A stretch of 64,000 bases of DNA from Patella vulgata (GCF_932274485.2 NC_065881.2:12372613-12436612); one strand, 5' to 3'. Positions 1 through 10,060 are shown, counted from the first letter of the stretch. Made by a program: numbers and translations. Notes: a model not told the origin generated them from the letters alone.

Positions 1-35
1 GTTAATAACGACAGGTATGTACATGTATGATACAG

Positions 36-410
36 TGAGCTATGGGGGGAATTTTGCCCTTAACAGCAGTGCTACAGCCTATTCTTCTTTTCAAATTCCA
101 AATGTCTAGTGTTCTTTTACGTGCATGCCAATGTGTACACAGGACCGGTTTCTAGTCCATTAGAACGACTAGACACTGTTCCTTGCTACATGTATGCCCT
201 CCTCCTGCACTACTGACAAGATAAAACCACTCCAGAAAATCCGGAGGTACATTTGTACTTTCTCACCGGAATCAAATCCGATGACCTCCAGATTAGAGAG
301 CCAGGATTTTACTCAGTGAGCTAATGAAGAAAGGCATACACATCATTAAGTGTGTAACATAGGTAATTTTGCCCTTACAGCAGTGATACGGTGTAAAATT
401 ATTTTCATTT
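36..410 (-). mobile_element. SINE A, old degraded copy plus fragment
   Basis: Reverse-orientation copy of SINE A. It keeps the order seen in better copies: the GTGAGCTATG block, AATTTTGCCC, ACGTGCATGCCAATGTGTACAC, the GAACGACTAGACACTGTTCC block, then a decayed tRNA-like head (CGATGACCTCCAGATTAGAGAGCC) near 275-322. A second short fragment of the middle of the family (GGTAATTTTGCCCTTACAGCAGTG) follows at about 360-410. Many substitutions point to an old insertion. Confidence 0.7.
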
Positions 411-418
411 CCAAATAG

Positions 419-672
419 GTTTTAAGCAAGTTATCATCTGGTGTTTGTATGGCCATAAAACAAGTTACAGTGTATTATTTGGTGCTTGTATGGGCGTTAA
501 ACAAGTTATTATCTGGTGTTTGTATGGGCGTTAAACAAGTTATTATCTGGTGTTTGTATGGGCGTTAAACAAGTTATTATCTGGTGTTTGTATGGACATT
601 AAACAAGTTATTATCTGATGTTTGTATGGGCATTAAACAAGTTATTATCTGGTGTTTGTATGGGTATTAACC
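419..672. repeat. Minisatellite, about 34-bp unit
   Basis: About seven head-to-tail units of about 34 bp with core GTTATTATCTGGTGTTTGTA followed by TGGGCGTTAAACAA. The central units (about 500-600) are almost identical and the outer ones diverged. Stray units recur at about 925-960 and 1106-1141 beyond two SINE B stretches, so SINE sequence probably split or joined the array. No coding potential seen. Confidence 0.9.
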
Positions 673-675
673 AAG

Positions 676-922
676 AGATGGTTGGTGGCTGAATGGTTAG
701 ATCATTAAATCTGTCATTTGAGTCGATGGGCTTGGTTTCGATTCCTGCTTGTAAGTGACAAGGACTGGGGTCGCCTATCCTACCTCATGGGTTTTTTCCA
801 GGTCCTCCAGGTTCCACCCACCGCTAAAGACCCTTACGCACAATGAAATAAAATTGAACCATATGTTAGTTCCGAAATGACCTAGTTTGTGTTGAGTGGA
901 TGTTATTGTTAAACCCTATCTC
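676..922 (+). mobile_element. SINE B, plus strand
   Basis: tRNA-like head (GTGGCTGAATGGTTAGA, then B box GGTTTCGATTCC), followed by the family body (GTCGCCTATCC, a run like GGGTTTTCTCCAGGTCCTCC, GCTAAAGACCC, AAATTGAACCATATGTTAG, GACCTAGTTTGTGT) and the shared 3' end. Diverged from the best copies. Confidence 0.85.
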
Positions 923-956
923 ACGTTAAAACAACTTATCATCTCATGTTTGTGTG

Positions 957-1101
957 AATGTAGGGTCACCTGTTCAACCTCTTTGGTTTTCTCCTCCCAC
1001 TGCTAAAGACCCCTACGCGCAAGCGAATTATTGAAATAAAACTAAACTCCATGTTAGTCCCAAAATGACCTAATTTGTGACGAGTGGACTTAAACCCCAT
1101 C
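957..1101 (+). mobile_element. SINE B fragment (3' half)
   Basis: Starts inside the family body (AGGGTCACCTGTTCAACCTC) and runs to the shared 3' end (GTGGACTTAAACCCC). There is no tRNA head. It lies between two stray units of the 34-bp minisatellite. Confidence 0.8.
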
Positions 1102-1974
1102 TCAGTTAAAACAAGTTATTATCTGATGTTTGTGTGAATGTATAATATATTATTTATAGAGTAAGGACAGTGACAAGGACATGTTTGTCACACATGAAAG
1201 GTTTCTAGTTTGTTATTGAATGAAGTTAGTAGTGGTTTATGTCATCTGGTATCACAGTTGACTGTTGACTTTATCAACAAACACCCATTTAAATATATCA
1301 AGCAAGGTCAACATATCATGTCCTCACCTTACTCAATGAAAATAAAATAAAATGGGGTTTAATTTCGTATTTTAATACAGTGTGTTACACAAGACACGCA
1401 AAGTTTGGATATGATATCAGGGAACACAGTGGAAATCCAACACGATTCATCGAAATAAAATGAAATGGTGTTTAATTTCCTATTTTTTCTGCACCTACAT
1501 GTACTAGGCGAATGCAGTGTGTTACACAAGACGCGTAAAGTTTGGACCTGATACATCGGAGAACACAGTAAATTACATGTGTACATGTACAGGCTAACAT
1601 TTAATCTTTAACTGGCATTTAGGGATTGGGAAACACATTATTACCAGAACACTATCTTTATGGGAAATCAGTGATCGTTTCCCCATAAAAATTAATGTTC
1701 TGTTAATGCTAAATTTGGCTCAAATGTAACAACAGACACCCCCTACATGTATGTCTTTAATTCCAGGACTGAAAAAACGAAAAATATTTTTTGTGAACTA
1801 GAACCTTATTGCAGTAAAACCCCACAATCTCATGTGGTTTGTGGGGACGGAGGAGGCAATACAGGTTACTCACCCCTTGGATTTAATCTAATAAATGTTC
1901 ATAATCAATATGCAGTCATATATTTTTACTGACAATTATTTTACTAAAATTGTTACAATGGCATTTAGAAATTG
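1102..1974. other. No gene recognised; one internal duplication
   Basis: AT-rich DNA. A block with GGGTTTAATTTC and CAGTGTGTTACACAAGAC occurs twice (from about 1337 and 1454, offset about 120-137 bp), a local tandem duplication. Short open frames here show no recognisable domain. Confidence 0.5.
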
Positions 1975-2225
1975 AACTAGAATATGCAGGTCACAGTTCT
2001 ATGGAATACTTGAATTGCTGTTTATTAATGAGTGAGGTTTCAGCTAGGCTTCTCCAATCATTATCAAATACCCAGGTCACAATGCTATGGAATACTTGAA
2101 TTACTGCTTATTACTGAGCGATGTTTCAACTAGGCTTCTCTAGTTTTTATCAAGCTTTGTCCCTCATTAATAAGCAGTACATGTAATTGTATTCCATAGA
2201 ATTGTGACCTGTATAATTATTTTAC
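1975..2225. repeat. Dispersed palindromic repeat (family R)
   Basis: Two direct copies of CAGGTCACA-TTCTATGGAATAC-TTGAATT-CTG-TTATTA-TGAG-GTTTCA-CTAGGCTTCTC, then an inverted copy (AATAAGCAGTACATGTAATTG, ATTCCATAGAATTGTGACC) ending near 2205. The same family recurs at 7800-8650, where SINEs have landed in it. Probably a small non-autonomous element; class unknown. Confidence 0.65.
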
Positions 2226-2461
2226 TATATTTAGAACAAACTGACAAAGAGCTTGTTAATATTAATAATAAATAAATATCTTCAGGTCTCAGTCACTCAG
2301 ACTAAAATATTTTAGGAATTGATTTCCAATAATCATAATATACATTCCAACATGCTGTTACTGGTGTGAATCAGTGGAAAGGAATACAAACGATGTGGTT
2401 TCAAGAAGACCAAATGAAATCAAATTCAGCCATTTTAAAGACCTACATTTCACTACCAGCC

Positions 2462-2877
2462 CGAGCTAATGAAGTCAGGCAAACATGTACATGTGTGCCA
2501 TGCAATGCACTATGAGGAGAGAGAGAGAGAAATGGGGTTTAACATCCACTTGACACAAACTAGGTCATTTCGGGATTGACACATGGTTCAATTTCATGTC
2601 AATAATTCACTTGCGCGTAGGGGTCTTTAGCAGTGGGAGGAAACCGGAGTACCCGGAGAAAACAAACGAGGTTGGACATGCGATCCTACTCCTTGCCACG
2701 TACAACCGGGGATTCGAAACCACGCCAGTTGACTCAATGACAGACGTTATGATACAGCGCGCACGTCCTAACCATTCGGCCATCCAACCCCCTGCACTAT
2801 GAGGAGAACTTTTACCTGGCTCTCTCTCAAAGTCTAATAAAGACATGCAGTGTGTACTCTTATGTCAAATTTCAATT
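2462..2877 (-). mobile_element. Old SINE A split by a SINE B
   Basis: Relics of a reverse SINE A (GAGCTAATGAAG, GCCATGCAATGCACTATGAGGA before the gap; AACTTTTACCTGG and TACTCTTATGTCAAATTTCAA after it) surround the SINE B at 2521-2792. The sequence tgcactatgaggaga is present on both sides of the inner SINE, proving the insertion order. Confidence 0.7.
2521..2792 (-). mobile_element. SINE B with 15-bp target duplication
   Basis: Near-complete reverse copy: GA-rich tail, AAATGGGGTTTAACATCC, body, B box complement (GGGGATTCGAAACCACGCC) and A box complement (CTAACCATTCGGCCATCC). Flanked by tgcactatgaggaga at 2506-2520 and 2793-2807. The head resembles class II (Ser/Leu-like) tRNAs (GATGGCCGAATGGTTAG and a long variable arm). 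Confidence 0.92.
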
Positions 2878-2884
2878 CTTCTAT

Positions 2885-3136
2885 TGGTGGTTTAATGTCC
2901 ACTTCCATCGACAGTGATATCGCAGACAAGTTGTCTTATTTTACTCTACTTAGCGCATGCGTCTTTCCTGTGGGAAGAAACAAAAGTACTCGGAGTAAAC
3001 CCACGAAGTTGAGAAGGTGACCCAATCTCCAAGCCACATACATGTACGCTCAAATTACATGTAGGTATCGAACCCACGACCGTAAGCCAGAGGTGACCGG
3101 CCAGCTAGAGCTCAAGTACGACACTCAACCACCAGA
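2885..3136 (-). mobile_element. tRNA-derived SINE, third family (C)
   Basis: Reverse orientation. Its 3' end (GTGGTTTAATGTCCAC) resembles the shared tail of families A and B and the middle has a similar core (GGAAGAAACAAAAGTACTCGG). The head differs: on the minus strand it reads GGTGGTTGAGTGTCGTACTTG, then a B box GTGGGTTCGATACC. One copy only, so the family assignment is tentative. Confidence 0.6.
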
Positions 3137-3218
3137 CAATTATACATGTACGTCCAAAGTGCTCTAATTCTAATCCTAATATACATAAAATCGGAGCCAT
3201 ACGATTGGCGATGGTCTA

Positions 3219-3450
3219 GGGAGTTGATTATAGTCTTGTCACGTGAATCAATATCTAAGTAATACATGTACATGTATGTAGTTTATATTAACATTCGAAA
3301 TCAAAAGAAAGACCTGCTATAGGCTGATTACATGTAGTTCTTACATAATATATCTTTAAATATTAAATAATTGATTTTGAGCACATTTTACTTAATGCCA
3401 GATTAGCTCTTACATAATACATCTTTGAATATTAAATAATTGATTTAAAC
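3219..3450. repeat. Dispersed repeat related to the 19-20 kb foldback
   Basis: Contains GAGTTGATTATAGTCT and two copies of (G)ATTA-TTCTTACATAATA-ATCTTTAAATATTAAATAATTGATTT about 65 bp apart. The same words occur near 19,040-19,170 and, inverted, near 19,970-20,010. Non-coding. Confidence 0.5.
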
Positions 3451-3737
3451 ACATTCCAGGTGCAAAAAGATATGGACATGATGATCCAGCAGCTTTCAAA
3501 TTGAATATTTCAGAAATATACAAACTACAGCTTCACCAGGTGTAAAAGGGTATAAAATTCCTTCTGATACATTACAGTGTACATTCATGGTTTATTTAGT
3601 AATGTGAGTAGATTTATCTGTCCCTGGCCAATAATCTTATATACATGTATCATATGTTGAGGTCAGTATGAGATATCTCAAGTGTAGTGTACATGATCCT
3701 GCATATAAATACAATATCTCCTGGTATTGAGGGGCAA
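3451..3737. other. No feature recognised
   Basis: AT-rich sequence without a recognisable gene or repeat family. Confidence 0.4.
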
Positions 3738-4105
3738 ATGAAATGGGTTTAACACCCTACTGTTCTGCTCCGAACTGGGCTAATGAAGATGGACATACGC
3801 CATACAGTGTGCTATGAGGGAAATTTTGCCCGGGCAGCGGCACTACGGCCTAATCTTATATCGAATTCCAACTGTCAAGGGATATTTTACGTGCACGCCA
3901 ATGTGTATACGGGACCTTGGGTTTTCCGTCCTATCCGAACAACTGGACAGCTGTTCTTGTCAGGCCTTCTGTCCTGCATCACTGACAACATGGGGGGAGA
4001 CACAGCAGAAAATCCTGATGAACTTTCTCGACCAATGCAGGGATCGAACATCCAACCTCCAGGCTAGTGAGCCAGCGTCTTACCCACTTAGCCACGTGAT
4101 CCCCT
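3738..4105 (-). mobile_element. SINE A, near full length
   Basis: Reverse copy from AAATGAAATGGGTTTAACACC (tail complement) through GGGCTAATGAAGATGG, TTTTGCCCGGGCAGCGGCAC and TTTTACGTGCACGCCAATGTG to the tRNA-like head complement (GATCGAACATCCAACCTCC; GCGTCTTACCCACTTAGCCA). Internal frames open through it are shadows of the repeat. Confidence 0.92.
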
Positions 4106-4671
4106 GCATGTACATAGAATTTGTACTTTGAGCACAGAACCCAAATTATTGGACTGATCCAAAGAACTCATGCTGGAACATTCAAGTTTGAATCCAGTGA
4201 CCTAGCCAAAGAACCACCGTGGCCCCAATAAGTGGTTTGACACTTAGAGCTTCTATTCCTGGTAAATTGACCTCCCTTCCTTAGTAGTACATGATGTGTA
4301 GATATTAGAAACTGCCAGTTTGATATCTGGAGTAGAATATTTATCATGTAAACTAAATACCTTAATGTAACCTTACACACTGACCTATGACCCCTGACCT
4401 TCTGTAGATTTCACTTAACATACCTCTACTACATCTAGATACATTCTATAACCTATATATCTATACAGTATGTACATATATCTCATTCAACAGGTCCATA
4501 CTAATATACAATGTACCAGGCTTTGTTGATTTTAACATTTAAACATTCTAATAATACAACTTTCCCCCAGAAAAATTATCAATTATCAAACCATTTTAAA
4601 TAAATTTCATCATCAAAAAAAAAACAACATTTCGCTTGTTACCCGGTCTATAAGTATAACGAGATACATGT
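4106..4671. other. No gene recognised
   Basis: AT-rich sequence; the short open frames show no domain. Nothing else supported. Confidence 0.4.
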
Positions 4672-4815
4672 ATGAGGTTCAATGTCGACTCAACACAACT
4701 AGGTTATTTCGGGACTAACTTGTTCAATTTTATTGCAATAATTTGCTTTAGGGGTCTTTAAGTTTAACATTGGAAGGAAACCAGAGAGAAAACCTGCACA
4801 ATTGGATAGACAACT
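4672..4815 (-). mobile_element. SINE B fragment
   Basis: Reverse, diverged 3' part of SINE B: AATGTCGACTCAACACAACTAGGTTATTTCGGGAC, GTTCAATTTTATTGCAATAATTTGC, GGGGTCTTTA. The tRNA head is absent. Confidence 0.75.
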
Positions 4816-4865
4816 ACATGTACATATTCCTTGTCGCCCCACCCCATTCAAGTCTATAAGTTACA

Positions 4866-5000
4866 TTATTATTATTATTGTTCGATTTATATAGCGCTTC
4901 ATTACACGTGAAGTGTTTCTAAGCGCATATCACAAACATATACTTCAAACACACAGAAACAATCAAAATCAGGAGAACATAATTAAACACAGCTGCCTGT
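4866..5000. repeat. ATT tract with TTTATATAGCGCTTC repeat
   Basis: A short (ATT)n run followed by TTCGATTTATATAGCGCTTC, ACACGTGAAGTGTTTCTAAGCGC. The partly palindromic GCGCTT...AAGCGC arrangement resembles a dispersed repeat of marine invertebrate genomes as I remember it; not verified here. Confidence 0.4.
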
Positions 5001-5666
5001 TAGGCGCTATTATTCAAAGGTTTATATCAACAAATCAATCGGCTAATCTCTATATAGAACTCAGTCGAGGTATTACCTGATGAACACCTACACCAAGTAG
5101 AGTTCAAAAATAAAAACGAAGTTTAAAAGAATCAACTTCATTAACAAAAATTAAACAATCAAAAACTAAACAGATAAATCAAATTCAAACGAAACAAATA
5201 AAACAAAGAAAATGAAAAGCGCAGTTCATTACCATTCTACATTAACAAAATAAAGGAAATCAACTTGTGAAAATTTTTTCAAAAAAATAAGAGCAAAATA
5301 ACACTAATGTTAATACTTTTTTAACGACCCTACTGAATGAATGTTGGGCTTAACAAAATGATCATGAAATGGCCCAATATAGTAATGATGAATAACATTA
5401 TAGTATACATGGCAATACAATGATGAATAACATTATACATGGCAATACACAATAACAATAATAATTATTTATTAATGAAATAGCCCCTTTTGGCTATTTA
5501 AATAGGTGTTATTATCGAGCGTACATCAATTACATGTACAAGTACAACTAATATTTTGCAATAGCAAAAATATCTTAATGGGGAATAAATCTAAAAAATA
5601 TTAATGTACATGTACTTGTTCAGTTTTTTTAACATTCACTGCAATTAATAACATGTACATGTACTG
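5001..5666. other. AT-rich, no gene recognised
   Basis: Low-complexity AT-rich DNA with runs of AAC/AAT and several ACATGTAC motifs. No coding signal. Confidence 0.4.
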
Positions 5667-5822
5667 GGGCCTGTTTCACGAAATTTTAACTAAGATAAAA
5701 TCCAAATTTTAGTAATTTGAATGGATAATATTAGATTGATTTTAGTGCTTAGCCAATCAAAATTGAAGTATCTACTAAAATTTGGATTTTATCTTTACTT
5801 AAAATTTCGTGAAACAGGGCCC
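5667..5822. mobile_element. MITE with long terminal inverted repeats
   Basis: About 156 bp bounded by GGCCTGTTTCACGAAATTTTAA and its complement TTAAAATTTCGTGAAACAGGGCC. Inner arms also pair (GATAAAATCCAAATTTTAGTA with TACTAAAATTTGGATTTTATC), so almost the whole unit folds back on itself around a short AT-rich loop. No coding capacity, as expected for a MITE. The superfamily is unclear because no clean target duplication is seen. Confidence 0.85.
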
Positions 5823-5983
5823 AGTGTATCATGTCAATTACATGTACATGTAGTCAGGGGGCATTCCTACACTTTCGGACCAGACATGTAATCAGGGACC
5901 ATTTCCATACTTTTGGACCAGACCTGGGGTTTATCACATTAATGAATTTGAATTCTTTCCCTGGTACAATGTATATATGTGAA

Positions 5984-6222
5984 ATGTAATGAAATGTGAT
6001 TTAATATTATTCTAATGTTCTGCTCCGACTGGATTAATGAACACGGGCATACGCCATACAGTGTGGCATGTGGAAAATTTTCCCTACTCTTATATCGATT
6101 TCCATCTGCCAAGGGATCTTTTATGTGCAAGGGGGGGGGGGGAACCACGCAGGAAAATCACGAACTTTCTAGGCCAACATTAGGAGCCAGATTCTTACTC
6201 ACTTAGTCATTGCGTGGCTCCA
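5984..6222 (-). mobile_element. SINE A, internally shortened
   Basis: Reverse copy with tail side (GTTCTGCTCCGACTGGATTAATGAAC), middle (CCAAGGGATCTTTTATGTGCA) and a decayed head (CTTACTCACTTAGTCATTGCGTGGCTCC). A run of Gs at about 6130-6141 replaces the expected CCAATGTGTACAC block and what follows it. Confidence 0.8.
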
Positions 6223-6511
6223 ACCCTGGTATATGTAAAATCCATATGTTATCTACATGTTGTAAGCTTATTATTTTACAAGGTTGTTTGTTTAATCTTC
6301 AAACCAGTGAGTCATATTTCATATCTAACATGACCATTTGAAATTTTAAAAGTTGTGAGGTTATATTTTCAACAATGACTGTTCCCTTAGTTACATGTAC
6401 ATGTAGGGTGTGATATGACACTCAGTTGAAAGTTTATTGTCTGGTTCAATTTTTTCATCAAATCAAGTCAAAGTGTAAACATGCATCAATTATGAAACCT
6501 GGAGGGAGAAA
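6223..6511. other. No feature recognised
   Basis: AT-rich sequence with no recognisable gene or repeat. Confidence 0.4.
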
Positions 6512-6835
6512 GAGAAATAGAAACAGGGTTTAACATCCTATGACACAAACATTGTCATATCGTCGGTAGGCAGACGAAGTGACTTATCTTCATACTGTAC
6601 CTATTGACGATAAGTCACTTCGTCTGCCTACCGACGATATTAGGAGTAACATATTGTTTTAGATTACTTCAAAAATTCCCAGGAATGTACATCGGAAGCA
6701 CCCAGAGGAAACCCACAAGGTTGGGTAGACTACTCTGACTCTTCTCCTTGTCACATACAATTGTTGGTTCAAAACCAGGCCACTTGACTCAATGACAGGC
6801 TTTATGATTTACAGCACACCTGTCAGACCAAAACC
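6512..6835 (-). mobile_element. SINE B interrupted by a hairpin insert
   Basis: Reverse SINE B (GGGTTTAACATCCTATGACACAAAC, then after the hairpin GGAGTAACATATTG, AAACCCACAAGGTTGGG, CCTTGTCACATACAATTG, CTTGACTCAATGACAGGC). The hairpin at 6557-6640 sits where other copies read straight through from TAGGTCATTTCG to GGACTAACATATGG. Confidence 0.8.
6557..6640. repeat. Perfect 32-bp-arm hairpin (foldback insert)
   Basis: Arms at 6557-6588 and 6609-6640 are exact reverse complements over 32 bp (ATATCGTCGG...GACTTATC and GATAAGTC...CCGACGATAT) with a 20-nt loop. It lies inside a SINE B, so it inserted or arose after that SINE. It could be a tiny foldback element; in RNA it would make a long stem, but there is no evidence of a miRNA. 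Confidence 0.9.
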
Positions 6836-6882
6836 AGTAGGCCTACATGTACATGTAAGTGTGTATGTACATGTCACATGTA

Positions 6883-7146
6883 TGTTTCTGGGGAACCAAC
6901 GAATCTGATACATTTAAGTATTGAGAATTATGTGTTTGAAATTTGTGTTCTGTTGTTATATCTGTGGACATCAAATAATAACATTCATTTTATGATTTAA
7001 TATTTCATACAGATACATCAGGTCACCGAATGCCATTTACATAAATGTTATTATTTGATGGCTACAGAGATAACAACAGAACGCAAATTTCAAAAGCATA
7101 GTTCTCAATACTTTAATATATCAGATTCGTCAGTTCTCCAGAAACA
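6883..7146. mobile_element. Palindromic MITE, about 105-bp arms
   Basis: Left arm 6883-6990 (TGTTTCTGGGGAACCAACGA, GAATCTGATACATTTAAGTA, ATCAAATAATAACATT) matches the reverse complement of 7043-7146 with scattered mismatches (roughly 85-90% by eye). The loop is about 50 bp. Non-coding; typical of an aged MITE. Confidence 0.85.
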
Positions 7147-7275
7147 CAACGAGTGCCAAAGGTCCACAGAAAGCTAGTGAAACTTTTCTTTGATATTATT
7201 CACCACTTTTGTTACACTTTGTATTTTTCATTTAAATTTACACCCAGTCTGGTGACTTCCATGCCGATCTTTCTA

Positions 7276-7465
7276 ATAAAATGAAATGGGGTTTAAGACC
7301 TACTGTTCTGCTCTAACTGGACTGGTGACCTACAGTATGACCACGATGATACTGTGGCTACCCAGTCAAATCTAAATATTAAGGTCACCTGCAGATTTTG
7401 TCAAATCGACAGACCTTATGATCCAATGCGCACGCATTAACCATTCCGCTACCCCCCCCCCCCAT
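7276..7465. mobile_element. Mosaic of SINE A, MITE and SINE B fragments
   Basis: Three pieces abut: the 3' end of a reverse SINE A (AAATGGGGTTTAAGACCTACTGTTCTGCTC, about 7276-7330), a piece of the MITE seen whole at 25.1 kb (TAAATATTAAGGTCACCTGCAGATTTTGTCAA, about 7369-7402), and the head end of a reverse SINE B (GACAGACCTTATGATCCAATGCGCACGCATTAACCATTCCGC, to about 7452), followed by a C run. Confidence 0.65.
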
Positions 7466-7799
7466 CATTTAATTTTTAAAGGAAACTATGGGTAGATTAA
7501 CCCTTCATCAAGTTTAATAGTAAATCGCCACAAAAATGAATGAAATGGTCCACAATTTTTGTTCCCACACTTACATGTATAAACAATTATACCACTCACA
7601 GTGTACATCCTTCTCTAAAAGGAAAACTTGTTTAATTTCAAGTATCATCACTTAACAAATGTATTCCCACTTATTCCACACCTCATTTCATATTATATAA
7701 ATATTTTAATCATTAAACTGTCATCATGTAATACTATAAGTACAGTACATGTACATACATTTTATTTGTACCTAGGTTACAATAATTACTGTCTATTAC
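7466..7799. other. No gene recognised
   Basis: AT-rich sequence with ACATGTAC motifs. The small open frames show no domain. Confidence 0.4.
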
Positions 7800-7851
7800 A
7801 GACTGACCTTTCGACTAGGCTTTGAACTGTTTTTCATTAATAAGCAGAGAT

Positions 7852-8093
7852 ATAGAGAAATGGGGTTTAATGTCCACTTGACACAAACTGTAATTTTGGG
7901 ACTAACATACATACATGTATGTATATGGTTCAATTTTATTTCAATAATTCACTTGAAGGTAGGGGTCTTTAGCAGTGGGATGAAACTCTACTTCTTGTCA
8001 TGTACAACTGGGGAATCGAAAACCATGCCAGTTGACTCAATGACAGACCTTTTGATACAACGAGCAATCAAACCCCCTTATTACAGAGCGACC
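7852..8093 (-). mobile_element. SINE B, reverse
   Basis: AAATGGGGTTTAATGTCCACTTGACACAAACT at the tail side, GGGGTCTTTAGCAGTGGGA in the middle and the decayed tRNA head at the right (CCAGTTGACTCAATGACAGACC; CAATCAAACCCCC). An extra CATACATACATGTATGT stretch lies inside, where other copies read CTAACATATGG. Confidence 0.88.
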
Positions 8094-8312
8094 GTTTGAC
8101 TAGGCTTCGAACTGTTACTCATTAATAAGCAGCATATTAACGGTACATATAATTGTATTCCCTAGAATTGTGACCTGTGCATGCGATAAAGATTAGAGAA
8201 GCCTAGTGGAAATGTCACTCAATAATAATCAGTAATTGTATTCCATTGTGACCTGTATATCATTGCTTGATAATGACTATAGAAGCTTAGTCGAAACTTT
8301 GCTTATTAATAA

Positions 8313-8597
8313 AGAGAGAGAAAGAGAGACATGGAGTTTAACGTCCACTCGACACAAACTAGATCATTTCGGGACTAACAAATGGTTTAATTTTATTTCA
8401 ATAATTCGTCTGCGCGTAGGGATCTTTAGCAGTGGGAGGAAACCGGAGGACCTGAAGAAAACCCACGAGGTTGGACAGGCGACCCTACTCCTTGTCACGT
8501 ACAACCGGGGATTCGAAACCACGCCAGCTGACTCAATAACAGGCCTGATGATACAACACGCACATGTTAACCATTCAGCCATCCAACCCCCCTGCCT
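8313..8597 (-). mobile_element. SINE B, near full length, with target duplication
   Basis: GA-rich tail, GGAGTTTAACGTCCACTCGAC, complete body, B box complement (GGGGATTCGAAACCACG) and A box complement (CTAACCATTCAGCCATCC). Flanks: tgcttattaataa (8300-8312) and tgcttagtaataa (8598-8610), one mismatch. It sits in family R sequence. Confidence 0.92.
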
Positions 8598-8650
8598 GCT
8601 TAGTAATAAACAGTAATTGTATTTCATAGAATTATGACCTGTTTATCTCC

Positions 8651-8858
8651 AGTTCATTTACTAAATGCCACTGAAACAATTTACTTCATTTGTAATATGG
8701 AATGGAGTTAAATTCATCACAATAGATGTTGGCTATTTGAGTCATTATCATATGAATTCAATGTCAAACAACATGGTAGTCACATGTATTTCACATGTGA
8801 ATCATAAATGTATATAAAACTTGATTCATTCAAATATACATACATTGTATAGAATGTA
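8651..8858. other. No feature recognised
   Basis: AT-rich sequence with nothing supported. Confidence 0.4.
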
Positions 8859-9563
8859 TAATGAAATGGGTTTCACGTCCTACTTTTATGTACCAAATGA
8901 ATGACGACGGACATACATGTACATGTATGCCATGCAATGTGCTACATTTATGAGGGAAATTTTATCTGAACAACAGCGTTTCTGTCTTACTTCACCAACT
9001 GTTCTTTATTGTGCACACCAAAGTACATGTAGGACCTTGATTTTTAGTGCCATCCAATATCTAGACACTGTTCCTTATTGGGTGTTACGGTGGCTAAGTT
9101 GGTAAGACGCTGGCTCGCTAGCCTGGATGTTGGAGTGTTCGATCCCTGCATTGGTCGAGAAAATTCATCCAGATTTTCCGCCGTGGTTCCCCCTTGCCAT
9201 TGATGCAGGACCTGACAAGGACAGCTGTCTAGTCATTCAGACGGGACGAAATACCGAGGTCCTGTGTACACATTGGCATGCACGTAAAAGATCCCTTGGA
9301 ATTCAATATAAGAGTAGGCTGTAGTGCCGCTGTTCGGGCAAAAGTTCCCTCATAGTACACTGTATGATGTATGCCCATCTTCATTAGCCCAGTTCAAAGC
9401 AGAACAGTAGGCTGTTAAACCCCATTTCATTTCATTTCTGTTCCTTACTGACTCCCCAATCCTGCACCACTGACAAGAGGAAACCACAATCATAACCTAC
9501 ATTCTCGGCCAATACATGGACCTTCTGGTTATTGAACCAGCGCTTCAATCACTGAGCCACCTT
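8859..9563 (-). mobile_element. Old SINE A split by a younger SINE A
   Basis: Reverse, diverged SINE A (AATGAAATGGGTTTCACGTCC at the left; head side CATTCTCGGCCAATACATGG, GAACCAGCGCTTCAATCACTGAGCCACC at the right), interrupted by a forward SINE A at 9078-9437. The 10-bp sequence ctgttcctta is duplicated around the younger copy. Confidence 0.85.
9078..9437 (+). mobile_element. SINE A inserted into SINE A
   Basis: Near full length: tRNA-like head with A box (GTGGCTAAGTTGGTAAGACGC) and B box (GTGTTCGATCCCTGC), family body, and tail AACCCCATTTCATTTCATTT. Target duplication ctgttcctta at 9068-9077 and 9438-9447. Opposite in orientation to the host SINE. Confidence 0.93.
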
Positions 9564-10060
9564 GAGATCTTTCTAATACTCAACTGAACTAACTTTTTCT
9601 GATCAGTTTGGGAGAGATATAGAGTTTAATTTTATTAACACCAATGTTTTTTTTTTACACCCCATTTCTTTGCTTTCATCTAAAGCCTATTCAATTTTTT
9701 TTATTTAAATTCTTATCACTACCTACATGTATTTAATTTCAAACTAAACTGACAAAACCATCCAATCAAACTTTAATCTTTTTATCTAAATACATTTACT
9801 TATACTACCTACAACATATTCAATTTCAAACTAAGCTGACATAACCATCCAATCAAACTTTTTTATTTAAATTCTTATCACTGTCCATACCTTAAGAGTG
9901 TATAAACTAGCTTTTGAGATCTAGATTTATTGTATAACTTGTCAATGTCAAACAGTACATATGAAATCAGGTGCACGATGACATTGACAATTATCACAGA
10001 CAAACCGCTACGCCATTGTAGATTTGTAATGGCCTATTCACACAAACAAGACGGGTAGTC
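9564..10060. repeat. Non-coding with an 87-bp duplication
   Basis: AATTTCAAACTAAACTGACAAAACCATCCAATCAAACTT occurs at 9735 and, with small changes, at 9822, each followed by a TTTTTATTTAAAT-like stretch. This is a local tandem duplication; no gene. Confidence 0.6.

Larger units (their letters stand above)
7800..8650. repeat. Family R repeats carrying two SINE B insertions
   Basis: Several direct and inverted units of family R (ACTAGGCTT-GAACTGTT, CATTAATAAGCAG, TAATTGTATTCCATAGAATTGTGACCTGT) span this region. Two SINE Bs interrupt them, at 7852-8093 and 8313-8597. The arrangement matches 1975-2225 but with more units, so this small palindromic family is locally amplified. Confidence 0.65.

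Noticed and set aside
419-672. CRISPR array (regular 34-bp spacing)
   Set aside because: Units are contiguous without unique spacers and the context is eukaryotic; it is a minisatellite.
3783-4131. Recurring 60-130-codon frames with a shared pattern (such as ILPGQRHYGLLLYRIPT) at many places
   Set aside because: They are six-frame readings of SINE A copies; the similarity comes from the repeat, not from a protein family.
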